From: Sequoia sempervirens
Taxonomy: Eukaryota > Streptophyta > Pinopsida > Cupressales > Cupressaceae
DNA: 64,000 nt
Direction of reading: 5' to 3'
NCBI GenBank assembly: GCA_007258455.2
Contig: VDFB02275530.1
Coordinates: forward strand, 1 to 64,000
This document shows, piece by piece, positions 34,833-46,645 of the stretch; position 1 is the stretch's first letter; every line of letters begins with the position of its first letter. Both the position numbers and the translations under genes were made by a program. A model generated the notes under the pieces. It searched no databases. It saw nothing but the letters and a program-made list of their open reading frames with translations, and was not told where the DNA came from.

Positions 34833-35857
34833 AGTCAAATCACACCTCATATGAAGTCTTCGAAGATCTTGTTTGCAAGGGGTGTGGCTTCCCTAGATTC
34901 TCCAAAATCAGCTCCTTTGTTGGTTGGGGAAATTGTTAAAGATGAGCTTACTCCAAACATTGAGGAAATGGCAAATGAAATTCTTCTAAAAGTTGGTGCA
35001 GATATCTTTCAAGAAATAGAAGAAGAAATAATGGGTGAGGAAGGAACTAAGGTTCTTCTAAATGCTTTGTCAATTTCTCAGACTCCTAGTCTTTAAGACT
35101 TAGAAAAGTCCACACCTCCTACAAAAAAGGGTAGAAAACCCAAATATGCAAAAATTCAGGAAGAAATTAAAGCTATCATTCAATCTACCTTGTATAGATG
35201 TTTGAGAACAAGGAGAGCTTGTTGCTCTCCTCGAGAGCAATGAAGATATTCTCTTGGAATGTCAAGAGCTTGAATTCCCCTAACAAATGTCACTTGATAA
35301 AGTGTTAAATTGATGCATCGAACATGAATATTATTCTCCTTTAGGAAATAAAAATTGTAAATTAATCGACTCAAGACATCTTTTAGAAATGGAGCAAGTG
35401 GCAATTTTTCTATACTCCAATTATTGGGGCTTCTAGTGGCTTCGTAGTCTTGTGGAATGTGAATAAATTCTCTCTTCATCTCATTGCCAATGGTAAAAAT
35501 TGGATGCTAGTAAAAATTTCTTCTACCATTTCAATTTATTGGCTTTTCAATATTTATGGTCCGAACTCAACAATCAAGAAGAAACAACTCTAGGACATTA
35601 TGTCTTTTGCTAGATAATTTGAAGGATGAAAAAGTTATTCTTGGGAGAGATTTCAATGCAATTTTGAGTCTAGATGAAAATTTGGGGGCATAACACCGCC
35701 TTCAAAATCACTGGTTGACTTTAAAGACTTTGTCAATGATAATGCTCTTCTTGATAGTTCGCCTATTAATGGTAAATTCCCTTGGACCAATAGAAAAAAA
35801 GATTTTCTCCTTATTGTTGAAAGGTAACTAGATAGATTCCTTTTTCCACTTGGTTCT
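34833..35857 (+). pseudogene. LINE fragment: end of ORF1 and ORF2 endonuclease N-terminus
   Basis: A short frame (34,851-35,093, then on through a stop to about 35,224) looks like an ORF1 tail. At 35,240 an ATG opens ORF2 with MKIFSWNVKSLNSPNKCHL, the conserved start of the L1-type apurinic endonuclease domain. ILLQE, the catalytic-glutamate region, follows near 35,335. Later FVVLWNVN, IYGPNS and a KFPWTNR region complete the partial domain, with stops and frameshifts throughout. It is cut at 35,857 by the gypsy LTR, and RT is absent. A related intact-length LINE is at the right edge of the window. Confidence 0.8.
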
Positions 35858-37265
35858 TGATGAGCCCATTTATTAGCTAAGTTTTTGTTATCTTTATGTT
35901 GCTTATAATACATTCCTAAGATAATTATTCCTACAGTATGCCATCATTTATGTCTATTATGCAGACCTTAAACTTGGTTAAAGTATATGGAAATGCAATT
36001 ATGATATGATTGTGTTGCTTGATTTGTATGTGAATATGTATGAATTATAATTGATATATGTGCTTAATCATGGTAGTTAGTATTGTGTATGTGTCTTATG
36101 AACTAACCCCTTGTAGCCTGAGAAGACACTGTAACTTGTAGAAACTGCAGAATGTAACCCATAGTCGAAGGAGTTCCTGGATAGTGAATCAAGGGATGTT
36201 CCTAAATACACCGAACACGATAACTACAACATGGAGACACTCAATGAATCCAATTGTGCATCATTATGAGAACAATAAAGGAATTGAAGAAGGAGAACCA
36301 TGTTATCATTATGATTCTAGTGTAACTGATCTTATGTTCCACATTTCAGTTCTATTATTGCAGAGTTCTAATCCTATTTGGATTCTTATTTCTTTTCAGT
36401 TGCAATTAGGATAGCTAAATCTTAATTACGCTTTGATATCTAGGAGAGTTGTGATTAATGATTTTTTTTTAGAGTTGTGGTCTAAAAAAACTCCCCTGTG
36501 CATGTATATAGTTGGTGGTTGAGTCTTTAGAATGGAGAGTTGATTAATCTTTCAGTTGTGGATTTTGTTATCAAACACTTTTCAATTTTTTGTTGTTATT
36601 ACATAGACATGTTGATTGTTCAAATATGGTTTTTCTGAATACAATCTTTGAACAATAGTTCATGTGATATTTTGGAATGAGTAATGAATGATCTTGAGTT
36701 GATATGGTTGAATTGAATTTGAATATTTAGATTTGGTTTAGTTTAGTGGAGACAACCACTTGAGCAAGGGCCACTAAGGTATTTCCCTTCACTACATTTA
36801 TAATTTTTATTTTTGTTAGGAGTTACTTCATGATTGCATAATCAGTTAAGATAAATTCTCATATCAAGTTATCCATAATTGTTGCTCATGTTCATAATTG
36901 CATTCATCTAACTTATAGTACTCTGGAGTGTAGAATAGGTTCAATTATTAGTTTCCAGTTAGTTTCAACATTTTACTTGTTAACAGAAGTTCAATCACAA
37001 GTACTCATAGCCAAAGCACCAACTTTACTTCTTTCATTGTTATGCATTTTTATGATTTCCAGCTAGCATAATACCTTCACTAGGATAATTTAGGTAACCT
37101 CAAGTCTTTGAAAGCACATACAGTGCTATCACCATCACAAGCTTACTAGCCTTGGTTGATAATCTAATGAAAGTATTTTCAATGTCAAGTGGATTGTTTA
37201 GCCAGGTTTCCCCCTGAATTAAGTGATTTCCACCAAGTTTATTATGCATTAGAATGGACTCTACA
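35858..37265 (+). mobile_element. Gypsy 5' LTR (about 1.4 kb)
   Basis: The sequence runs from TGATGAGCCC (35,858) to CTACA (37,265), giving the TG...CA ends of an LTR. A primer-binding site lies four bases beyond its 3' end and a gag frame follows. The left boundary is placed where the LINE endonuclease reading stops and is inference. No 3' LTR exists in the window. Confidence 0.65.
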
Positions 37266-37269
37266 TTTT

Positions 37270-37290
37270 TGGCGTCATTGTCGAGGATGG
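37270..37290 (+). other. Gypsy primer-binding site, tRNA-Asp-like
   Basis: TGGCGTCATTGTCGAGGATGG closely follows the TGGCGCCGTTGCCGGGGA form used by Athila/Tat-type gypsy elements that prime from tRNA-Asp. It sits just after the LTR end. Confidence 0.75.
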
Positions 37291-37306
37291 TGCTATCTTC
37301 GTAGAC

Positions 37307-38745
37307 TTGTGTTTACAAGATTTTATAGTTTATAATTTATTTTCAACATTAGGACTGTTAGGTTTAATCTTATCAAAATACCAAAACATTCTACTAACAT
37401 TGTGCAGGAGCCATTGCTATAGAAAGTTTACCTATTGTATGCGAAGGCAGAGAGACACATTGGGAAGGTTCCTCCCCTCTACAAGCCAACAAGCTAAAGA
37501 AGATAGTGGCGACTCCAATACTCAGAGCGAGGGTATTACTGAAGAAGAAACTTCCTTTTCACCAATATCTACTACACCTACAAAGGGGACATACCGAACC
37601 ATGTGTGATGCAGTGGATGATCCACTTGAACATGTGACCTTTGAGTTCCCAATCACTAACCAAGAAAGGGCTATTGCACAGGAGAATATCCCTCCTTTAG
37701 CATTACCAGTCTTTTATAGTTTGGTGAGTAAAGATCTAGACACTTTTTTGTTTAAATTTTATGTCCTATGTAGGAGCTATGACTATACCTCTGATGCTTA
37801 TAGGCTCAAGCTCTTCCCTGCCACTGTAAAAGATGTTGCTTTGAGAAGGTTTATGGGACTAGGCGAGGATGTTATTCCAGATTGGGATACCATGAAAACA
37901 TCGTTCTTGGAAAAAGACCAAGACTATTGTAGAGGACTTGATGGGAGGAGAGATGACATTTTCAAAATGTTACTGAAGGAGGATGAGCCATTAGAGGACT
38001 ATGCAAAGAGATTCCAATTCTCTTTGAAGAAAAACCCACAAAACAAGCTATATGAAGAATCCCTCGAGTTAGTATTTTTGAGGGGAGTCAATGAGGACTA
38101 CATGGATTCCCTCAATCTTATTGGGCAAGGGGATGTTTCTCAACTACCATTTGAAGAAATTTGTAGGGTCTACAAAAATTACTCTTGGACCTTCACTAAG
38201 AAGCCAAGAGGAGAGAGGACATCCACCATTGGTAAATCATCTATTGGGGTTTCAAAGATAGAGTTAAGTAATTTTCTATCCAACATGAAGGAAGACATTA
38301 TCAACCTCCTAACAACTCAGCTAGACACTCTCCACATAAAGAAGAAGCAAGAAGAAGCTGAAGTAATGCTTACTGAATACTGCCCCAGCTATAAACAAAG
38401 GAAAGAAAACTGCAAATGCAAGAGGGTGGCTAGTATTAAAGAAGATAAAACAAAGAAACCTGATTTTCAACCACTTGAATAAGAGGATGGATATCTATTT
38501 TGCATAGCTCAAAGAATGCCATGGCAACAAAGACAAGGTATGTCATAAGACCCTCTGAATTTCAATTCATCTTTTCCAATTGGAAATTAGAATTTTTCTA
38601 CTTGGAATTCCCAGCTCTGGCCAAGTAACCAAAATCAATGGCAAAACCCTCAACAATGGCAACAACCTCAGCAAAATTGGAACCAGCAGCAACCACATGC
38701 TTGATTACAACCAAATTTTCAAGGTTCTAGTTATAATCCTCAATG
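37307..38745 (+). pseudogene. Gypsy retrotransposon gag, 3'-truncated
   Basis: The frame 37,307-38,482 is open for 391 codons. The likelier start is the ATG at 37,439 (MRRQRDTLGRFLPS), 170 bp after the primer site. The retrotransposon gag core is clear: LDTFLFKFYVLCRSYDYTSD, YRLKLFPATVKDVALRRFMG, DWDTMKTSF, and PLEDYAKRF. After the TAA at 38,480 the same product appears to continue in Q/N/W-rich sequence (QQWQQPQQNWNQQQP), ending in SSYNPQW at 38,745, where it fuses to repeat copy B. No zinc knuckle, protease or pol remains. Gag normally forms the virus-like particle. Confidence 0.88.
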
Positions 38746-40386
38746 GTGATGAATAACTCTAGTGTGGTTATGAAGTATGACTATCTTAGTACTACAAATG
38801 GATCATATGTCTTTCACCTTAGAATTAGAATACTTTGAGTAGTGTATGAAACTTAATTATGAAAAAGAAAGATTAATTTCCTTTATCAAACAATCTCACC
38901 GACACTACACTACAATCAACTAGTCCTTGCAAAAATAAAATTTAATCCACTGCTAATCTATTAGATAGAGCATATTATTCTAATTAATTCTAAAGTATTT
39001 TACCCTTGAAAGACTAATATTTTATAACTAAGTTAAAACACTACAAGAAAGGAATATGCTACTATTTTATGGAATTAAATTATAGAATTAACATGCTAAA
39101 AGAAAAATATATAAATACACAACAAAGCAAAACATGGAGACAAAATATGCCAACACGTAGCATAGATGTTTACATGGCATGTTGTCATCTATGAAGCAAA
39201 AATGGCAAAAGTATAAATCTATCTCAAAATACATACCTACTCTATATAAAAATAAAACCAAAAATTACTATGAAGATCACTAATGTTGAAGGAAATAAAA
39301 ATAATAAAAATTTAACCAATATTATTCAAATGAAAAAAAATAGAAATAGAAAAGAAAGGAAGATATTTGCAAACTGTTGTAGGGTTGAATATCTTCTCCA
39401 AGGGAAATAACCTGCAACAAGGAGATCAAGAAAAAAAATTGGGATTGTTTGGGAGCTTTCCAAGAATGGTCAACCCCCTAGTTTAGTTTTCCAACTTCAA
39501 CTACAACCAAGATATTAAAAATAATAAAAAGAGTATGTTCTCCTATCCTAAATATGTCTAGTATTAAGATATCAATGAAAAAATTAAGTAGATTGTATTA
39601 AAATTAAAACTAGAATGTTGGAGAATAAGTAAATAATATCTTAGGCACCAAAGCTATAAGCAACTAGGATTTTACAACGATACTAATAGAAAATATGAAG
39701 AGAATCTTGAGCAATATCATAATATGTCACCTCTCCAAAGCTTGGTGAGACCAATGGAGGAAAGAATATTGTTGGTGAGACCAATGGAGGAAAGAATATT
39801 GTTACAAGATGTTACTAAACTTCTCACAAGCTACTAGAGTGCTAGAGAGTCTTCACATGGGCTTCACATTGTAGGTAAAGTGCTCATAAATGTTGGTAAC
39901 AATGGTGGAACACTAAGAGAGTGTTCAAATTTTCAAGAAGAATGAGATGGATTGAGAATTAATTCAAAATATGGTCAAAAGGAAGGAGAAGAGGGATCCA
40001 AGTAGCCATTCAAAATCACACCATAGTAGTTACCTTCAAACTCGAAAGGTGGCAAGGAAAGAAATGTTAAAAAATGACTACAAGACAAATAAACATCACC
40101 GAACTCTAGTGCATTGTGGAGACATTTATGTGTCACACTAGTGTCTAGATAATTCTAGCTTGAAAAATGTCAAAACACCAAGAAATGACACAAACAAAAT
40201 AATTGTGATTGACTTTAGGAAAAAGAACCACAAGAGCACTAGGAGGAGGAAGTGTGTCCCAATCATATAGTTTACCCCTTACATTAGTGGGGTCTAAATT
40301 GTCCAAAGGAGGTTCCTAACTATTGTTACCATTATCATCTTTGTTGTCTTTAATATCATTGTGATCAAGATAAATAGTAAGATCTA
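38741..40386. repeat. Dispersed repeat copy B (pairs with 32,909-34,832)
   Basis: Same orientation and order as copy A, but without the TRIM insertion. Its first bases, CAATGGTGATGAA, overlap the last gag codons (CCT CAA TGG), a microhomology junction. It contains its own 30-bp tandem duplication. Confidence 0.85.
39742..39801. repeat. 30-bp tandem duplication private to copy B
   Basis: TTGGTGAGACCAATGGAGGA followed by AAGAATATTG occurs twice in a row at 39,742-39,771 and 39,772-39,801, but only once in copy A. Confidence 0.9.
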
Positions 40387-40399
40387 ATTGAGGAAATTT

Positions 40400-42100
40400 A
40401 TCAAAGTTTAACTAACTAGTAATCCCATGTCTAAAAGTTGGGTGAGAAGGAAAGCAATGACTAGTGGGATGCAACCATCCTCATTGAGCATTATTTCTTT
40501 TCATAACAAGTGGAGAGGCCTAAAAATGAGCATCTTGATTGTCAAGAGTAGATTATTTGCACCCTTGACAATACCCACAAGGTGGAGAACAACCTCAATT
40601 GGAGGTAGGATTCAAAGGGACTTTGGCAATAATACATAGGGTATTACCCTAATGATCTAGCAACGTTCAAGTGAAACCTTGTTGGTTTGTACCTAAATAT
40701 ACATAAGCACATTAGAGAAAATCATGTATTTAATATAAAAGAAGAAAGTAGGATCAATAGAACATCCAAAAAAATAGAGCAATATTTCTACCCTTCCAAA
40801 TACTAAAGAGAATTTACACCTTAAAAGTATACCAAATTGAAGTATATTTGAAAGGGATCATTCTAGTCCAATACTCTAACAACACCATGTGCCAAGAAAA
40901 AGGCTCAAATTAAAAAGGATTTAAAAATCATTAATCCAGGTCTAGGTAATTTGAGCTCTGGAATAAAACTAGAAAAGATGCTTGAGATATTTCTAATGGC
41001 CAAAAATAGACATCAAGGATCCTAAATTCCCAAATGGGTTAACTAGCTAGAATCAAAATAAAGGCCTTGAAAAAGGATACACCAAGAAAAATTGGCAAGC
41101 TTTGGCTCAAAAATAGTTGATCAAATAATGTGGAATCTACATTACCAAACTATTAATGAAGATTGTAGAAGCCATCTCTAGTTTAAGATAGGCACCATAC
41201 AAAAATGAGGTGAAAGTCAAGAATAATCTTTACAAGGCTTATAATTGTGAAATGGTGTATTAGGGAACCTCTTCCAATATTTCCCCCATAGTTTAAAAGA
41301 CCATTATATACAATATCTAGAGGAATAAACTTAAAAAAATTCATGATCCTGATTGGATAAATGAAATTTCACTTTGGCTCGAGGCCAAGTTAAAAATTTA
41401 TGGGTCACTTTTGAAAAGAGAACTGGAAGGGTATTTGTCCCCTTTTTTAAAAACCTCAAAGATTGGACCTATGGAGTCTTAGAAAGAGGATGATATTGGT
41501 GATGTAAAATAGGAGACCACCAAATGGATTATTTCTTTGTGGAAAACCCTTTGCAAAAGCCAGTGCCATTCCAAAGAAGTCAAGAATCGATGGCTTTCCA
41601 AGCTCTCCAAATACTTGTCATCATAATAGTCCCTTGGATTTGAATGGGCTCTTTCATGATAAGAAGGGTATGAATTCCAATCCCCTTCCAAGCAAGTCTC
41701 CTAGAAGGGACACCAAAATAAATGCAATGGCAAACCAATATTTTGTATGCCTCATTACCTTCTAAATCTTGAATGATCCACTTGGCACACAAAGCCAAAC
41801 CTTGGAATTGGGTGGAAATTAATCCTAGACCTCCAAAATCATGCGGGAGACAATAAAACTCCCATGTCATGCAATGAAAACCTCTATGATTATTGGAGGT
41901 GGCGCAAAGAAAGTCTCAAATAAAATTTTCAAGCTTTTGATAAGAGGCTTATAAGGGATTCAACACTTGAAGAATAATAAACTAGAATGACCACCAATTT
42001 CTCTGAGCAAATCTGGAACTTCCCTACCAAAGATAAAGGTTTAGTAATCCAATATTCCAATTTCATCTAAATTTTGGATAAAATAGCTCGCTAAAGAGCA
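40400..42100 (-). pseudogene. Minus-strand LINE fragment (RT C-terminal/zf-RVT-linker region)
   Basis: Two overlapping minus-strand frames at 41,870-41,479 read FGGLGLISTQFQGLALCAKW, then IIQDLEGNEAYKIL. This is the connection region between RT and zf-RVT of L1-type LINE ORF2. Upstream on the same strand (about 42,090-41,880) a frame containing GKFQICSEKL agrees. Downstream LESHRFLTSLEWHWLLQRVF belongs to the same region in another frame. Many stops and frameshifts show an old copy. The part from 41,300 to 40,400 is too decayed to assign firmly. Confidence 0.7.
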
Positions 42101-42119
42101 ACTAGGGAAACTTGAAAAG

Positions 42120-42653
42120 TAAAATAAATAACATATAAATTATTTTTATTTATATAGTTATTAATTATTCTATTGTATCAAATTAATATAATTAAATGAA
42201 ACCTACTATTTATAATCTATATATAGATATTATATTATGGTGAAAATGAGCTCTACTAGGATTTTTATTTTTGCTTTATTTTTCTTTCTTTGGTTCCTTG
42301 CTCTTGTTCTTCTCTTCCATCTTATTTGCCATAAATGGATCTAGGTGGGGGTGTACTAACCCATTTTTATTTTATAAATGTGGTTATATGAACTAGATCT
42401 TTGATTAATGATAAGGAAATTGATGTAGTGCTAGTGGCCAGTGGCAAGTGCACCAATTAGCCCATAAACTATTCAAATCAATGTGTGTCAATTCTATATG
42501 ACTCTTCAATTGTCAACACTAACATTCAACAAGATATAAAGAAAATGTCTACCCTCCATGGTGGGATCCCAATTTTCCAATTACTTGGCATATAGTTACC
42601 TCTTAAATATTGTATCCTTAGGCTCAAAAAAATGGAAAATGAATAGAGAATGC
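42120..42653. other. Intergenic AT-rich DNA, nothing recognised
   Basis: No coding or structural signal before the SINE. Confidence 0.6.
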
Positions 42654-42673
42654 AAGTTGCATGTTTATGCTAG

Positions 42674-42866
42674 GGTTGGGGCCCTAGCTTGGTTGGCTAA
42701 ATCTTTCCTATTGCAGGAGGTTGGTCACGAGGTCTAGTCTCCCCCACCCCCGTGGTACCGGAGGGCATGTCGCGCCAGCGCCGCTGGTCACGTTAAAAAG
42801 TTTACCAGGCGTACTGCAGTTTATATGGGGTCGTGCTACCCGATTCCTGTAGTCTAAAAAAAAAAA
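42674..42866 (+). mobile_element. tRNA-derived SINE with 20-bp target duplication
   Basis: A GC-rich 180-bp body in AT-rich surroundings ends in AGTCT and a 13-base A tail. It is flanked by perfect copies of AAGTTGCATGTTTATGCTAG at 42,654-42,673 and 42,867-42,886; the right copy takes its first bases from the A tail. Near the 5' end, TAGCTTGGTTGG fits a pol III A-box (TRGCNNAGYNGG) with one mismatch. About 40 bp on, GAGGT-CTAGTCTCCC resembles a tRNA T-arm/B-box with a lost base. SINEs are transcribed by RNA polymerase III and moved by LINE machinery. The perfect duplication argues for a recent insertion. Confidence 0.9.
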
Positions 42867-42886
42867 AAGTTGCATGTTTATGCTAG

Positions 42887-43622
42887 ATTATATTTTATTG
42901 ATATATTTGGTAATTAATCTAATAGATATATGGTCTTTAGTGGAGGTCCCTATATTTTATGAAATATTAATTTACTCTTCATGAAGCAATGGCATGTGGG
43001 TTTCAACTACTATTAAAAAGAACGTCCACTATGATACTAGCATGGATTTCCATTTATGTCCTCTATTATAATTTCTAGTTTCAGTATATTTTTTAAACGA
43101 TCACCAATTTTTTGGGTTCAACTATTTACAAATATAAATGTTGATTTTATTGTAGAATAATGCGGTCAAGAATACAAATTTAAATAATGATAAGAAAATG
43201 GTTGTTGATTAGAAAAAGTCTTCACCATTAGGATAAGGTGATTTCTACTTTCTAAATCATAATGTCTAACACTTTTGATTATGTGTAAATGAATATTTTT
43301 TTATATTTGCATCCTAGTACATGGAATGAGTGAACTTGGTTTTCCATGTTGTTGGGACAAAAATATTAATTATTAGTCTCTAGTTGTTTGGGATTATCAT
43401 TGCAAGAAGACATGAAAAGAGGAAAAGGAAGATGAAATGTTAATTTGGAATTCAAAGTCATGCCTTGTCTACAAATCCTTCACTAGGAACTTAAGATTTA
43501 CAAGTCGACTTATTCATACATAATGGCATGGGTTACATACTTTGGAGTTACTTTCTATTATTAAAATATGTTCTACATGGATAGAACATTAGACCTTTTA
43601 CTTGGATATGTGTACTTGGTTT
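42887..43622. other. Intergenic AT-rich DNA, nothing recognised
   Basis: No feature supported on either strand. Confidence 0.6.
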
Positions 43623-44090
43623 TGTTGGAGATTATAATCCCAACTACCCCAATTCTGTATGTTGAGAAGAAGTTTCTCACCGACATTCTAGTTGACTCCC
43701 ACCGACCTCTCACCGACCTTCATTGCTCACGTTGGTTTCTGGAGAATTCCTAAGCCCTCTATAAATAGAGGGAGATGTAATGTGGCTATTCACTCTCTAG
43801 CAGAGTCTAGCTCCGCATAGTTGTTATAGGATATCATTTTGAATGCAATGGTGCGTGGATATATGAATATATGAGTTGCAGCTCAATTAGTTAGTTGATG
43901 TAATTTTTTACTATGATAATTATATGATTTCAATATTTGCTTAATTTGATTTTGTTTTCATCTCTGCTCTCCCTTGCTCCATTGTTTTGATCTATTATTT
44001 TATAAACCATTTATGATTCCTTGTTTCTCTTTACTATATATATTAAAGATATAGAAAATAAATATTTTATGGATTATTTGTATGTCCTTG
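43623..44090 (+). mobile_element. Probable solo LTR or LTR fragment
   Basis: The sequence begins TGTTGGAGATTATAATC, the start of many plant Copia LTRs. It contains a strong TATA box (CTATAAATAGAGGG at about 43,759), followed by a leader-like region with CTCTCTAGCAGAGTC. No second copy or internal region is adjacent. The right end is a guess, placed before the Copia element at 44,104. Confidence 0.45.
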
Positions 44091-44103
44091 TTGAAAATCT
44101 ATA

Positions 44104-46590
44104 ATTAGTGCTCAGCTTGTTAAGTATTTGTTATAGTTTATTTTAACAACTTGTTAAATCTAGAATATGTAAAACCGTACCAAAAAAATTTAATCTTTTA
44201 TATGTGTATTGTTTTGGATGTTTTGATATGGTAAATACAAACAAAATATTTTGTGTTGCTCTAAAATTATCATTATACTAGAGCCTACGTAGTGGAAGAG
44301 CCTGCAAATCAATATATACGTAGCATTTGATTTGATAAAGAGAATCAATCTAAATATGGTTTGTTTGGATGGGTAGAATGTCATGTTTAATGTCGATTTT
44401 TTTTATCGTTATCAGTAGAAGGATGGCTATGATTAAGGCACTCACTCAGCTATGCAAGAGGGACTCACTTCCCAAAATGACATGATAATCATTGGTATTC
44501 TACAGATTGTGTTCACCCACACATTCTCCCTCACCTTGCTGAGAAGTTTTGGGTCACTGTCTTCATGCATCGATCGAGGTTTTGTAACTATTGAATCCAT
44601 CATTATTATCCCTGTACCGATTGCGGTTTATTTTGCATATGATCGAAACCTTAAACAAAGCAATCCAGTCAAATGTTTTCTGTAGCATTTTGTGGAGGTC
44701 GAAGTCATCTTCATTCATTTGTAGTCTAAGGGTTAGCAGATTCTTGTGTGTGGAATTCAGATCATTGTCGTCATTTGCTCAAGGTCATAAGTTGTGGAAT
44801 GCTTTAAGCCTGGTCGTAAGACTTTTCTTGTGTGATTGTTGCACTGTAGCTTTGTGTATTTTAGGAAGAAACACATAAAGATCGTATTTGGAGCTTCAAT
44901 TAAAACCATGCAAATAAGCTTTTCTTGTTCCAACCTTCCCTATTTCTTGTGTAAGTGATGGTAAAATATTCAGAGTTAGGAAAACATTTGGTGTAGAATG
45001 TAAAGGTAGTGAGAAACTCAACACGTCATAGTTATGGATAAATTAAGTTTCATCGAAAAATTTGAAGGTAGAGATTTTCATACATGGAAAATATAGATGC
45101 AATTACATCTAAAAGAAAAAGATCTTTGGGATGTTGTCAAATCAAACCTAGTCTCACCAATTGATGCAAATGAACTTGTTAAGTGGAATATAAAAAATAA
45201 AAAAATCTTTGAGAACTATTTGCCTCAGCTTGTCAAAAACATACCTACACCATGTGGATTTCACAAAATCTACAAAAGAGATTTGGGAGACATTAAACAA
45301 GCTCTTCTAATTTAAAGCAAAAAGTGCTAAGATAACATTGAAGTAGAGATTGTATGGATGAAGATGGATAAAGGTGTAAATATGGCAGATCATATAAGTA
45401 AGTTTCACTTTCTCCTAAATTAGTTAGCTGACATTAATGAGAAAGTAAAGGATGATGTCAAAGCAATACTTTTGAATAGGTTTCCTAATAATATGTCTAC
45501 TATGGTTTTTACGTTAAGCAAGGTAAACATTAGTCTTGAAGGTGTAATCTTTGCTTTACTTGACCATGATGAACACTCAAAATTTAAAGAAGTCTTATAT
45601 GTACATAACAAAGCAAGTCCACTTTCAAGAAAGGGAAAATACAAATCCAAGCATTTTCCTTCAAAAGGAAAAATAAAATACTTCTATTGTAATGAAATAG
45701 GATATGTAATTTTGAATTGTAAGAAAATGGCATATGTTCTACTAGACGACAAACTAGAGCAACATGCTTCCTTGGTTGAAGAAATAGTTTGAAAAACTAT
45801 GCCAACAATGAAGAGATATCTTATCCTAGTGATGAAGAGTGTCTTTTAAATAAATTCAAGCTTAGAGGAAGGAGGCAATGGAGGAAGGAGGATACTCATG
45901 TCCTCTTTTTAATCAGCAATGGGGTTGTTTATCAACTTTGGTGGTGTTTTATTGTCTATTGTGGTGTGAGTTTCTATTTTTTATGTTTTTAATGACTGGA
46001 AATTTCACATCATGGGGGAGAGGGGAGTATAACATAAATATTTTATTTTCAGTGATAGTGATAATTTTGTATGTTATTTGAGATCAAGAGTGGCTATTTC
46101 TATTATTATGTGTGTTATTTTCTTATATAGCCTCCTAGCATAAAATATTATAGTAATCAAAAGCACTAGTGTAATGCAATTCATGGATCTTAAAATGGTT
46201 AGTGCTAATCCAAAAACCATATGAGGTGAATAGATGAGTGTCGTCCTTTTCATGTCCAAGTTTGTGGTAAACTTGTGTGAAAACTATGAAAGGTTGATAA
46301 AGGTGACTTTCATTTGAATCAAGATCACGAGCCACAAGAGTTGAGCTAACTATAGTTGAAAGTGTGAAAGTTTATACCATGTTTGCACGAAGGGGGGGAA
46401 TTTTAGAAATATATTGTTAGTGTTTAGCTTATTAAGTGTTTGTTACAAGTTATTTTAACAACTTGCTAAGTCTAGAGTTAGGTAGAACCGTACAAAGGAA
46501 TTTCAATCCTTTTTATGTGTACTATTTTTGATGTTTTGATATGGTGAATAAAAACAAAATATTTTGTGTGCTGCTCTAAAAATTACATCA
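44104..46590 (+). mobile_element. Truncated Copia retrotransposon with gag only
   Basis: A sequence at 44,104-44,275 recurs at 46,415-46,588 as direct repeats: TTAGTGYTYAGCTTRTTAAG, then AACAACTTGYTAARTCTAGA, then GATGTTTTGATATGGT. These are the LTR starts. A purine tract AGGGGGGGAA (46,391-46,400) precedes the right copy by 14 bp. Gag lies between, but integrase, RT and RNase H are absent. The left LTR probably continues to about 45,000. The right one is interrupted near 46,590, where a different repeat begins. Confidence 0.75.
45034..45792 (+). pseudogene. Copia gag pseudogene
   Basis: A single frame from ATG 45,034 reads MDKLSFIEKFEGRDFHTWKI, followed by MQLHLKEKDLWDVV, the standard opening of Copia gag. 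MADHISKFHFLLN and DVKAILLNRFPNN identify the UBN2-type core. The zinc knuckle is damaged: YFYCNEIGYVILNC keeps two cysteines, but the histidine is tyrosine and the first cysteine is missing. In-frame stops occur after WKI, after QALLI, in the EVEIVW vicinity and after FLLN. It is not followed by protease or pol, consistent with an internal deletion. Confidence 0.85.
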
Positions 46591-46645
46591 TAGATCAAAT
46601 TGATGCACATACATGTGTTCAAACATACTCCAATCATAAATTCAA

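Noticed and set aside
42674..42760. Functional tRNA gene
   Set aside because: Box-like motifs are present, but the B-box has lost a base and no cloverleaf closes; it belongs to the SINE head.
42725..42850. GC- and CpG-rich island resembling inserted organellar or bacterial DNA
   Set aside because: It is fully explained as the body of a SINE, with A tail and a perfect target duplication.
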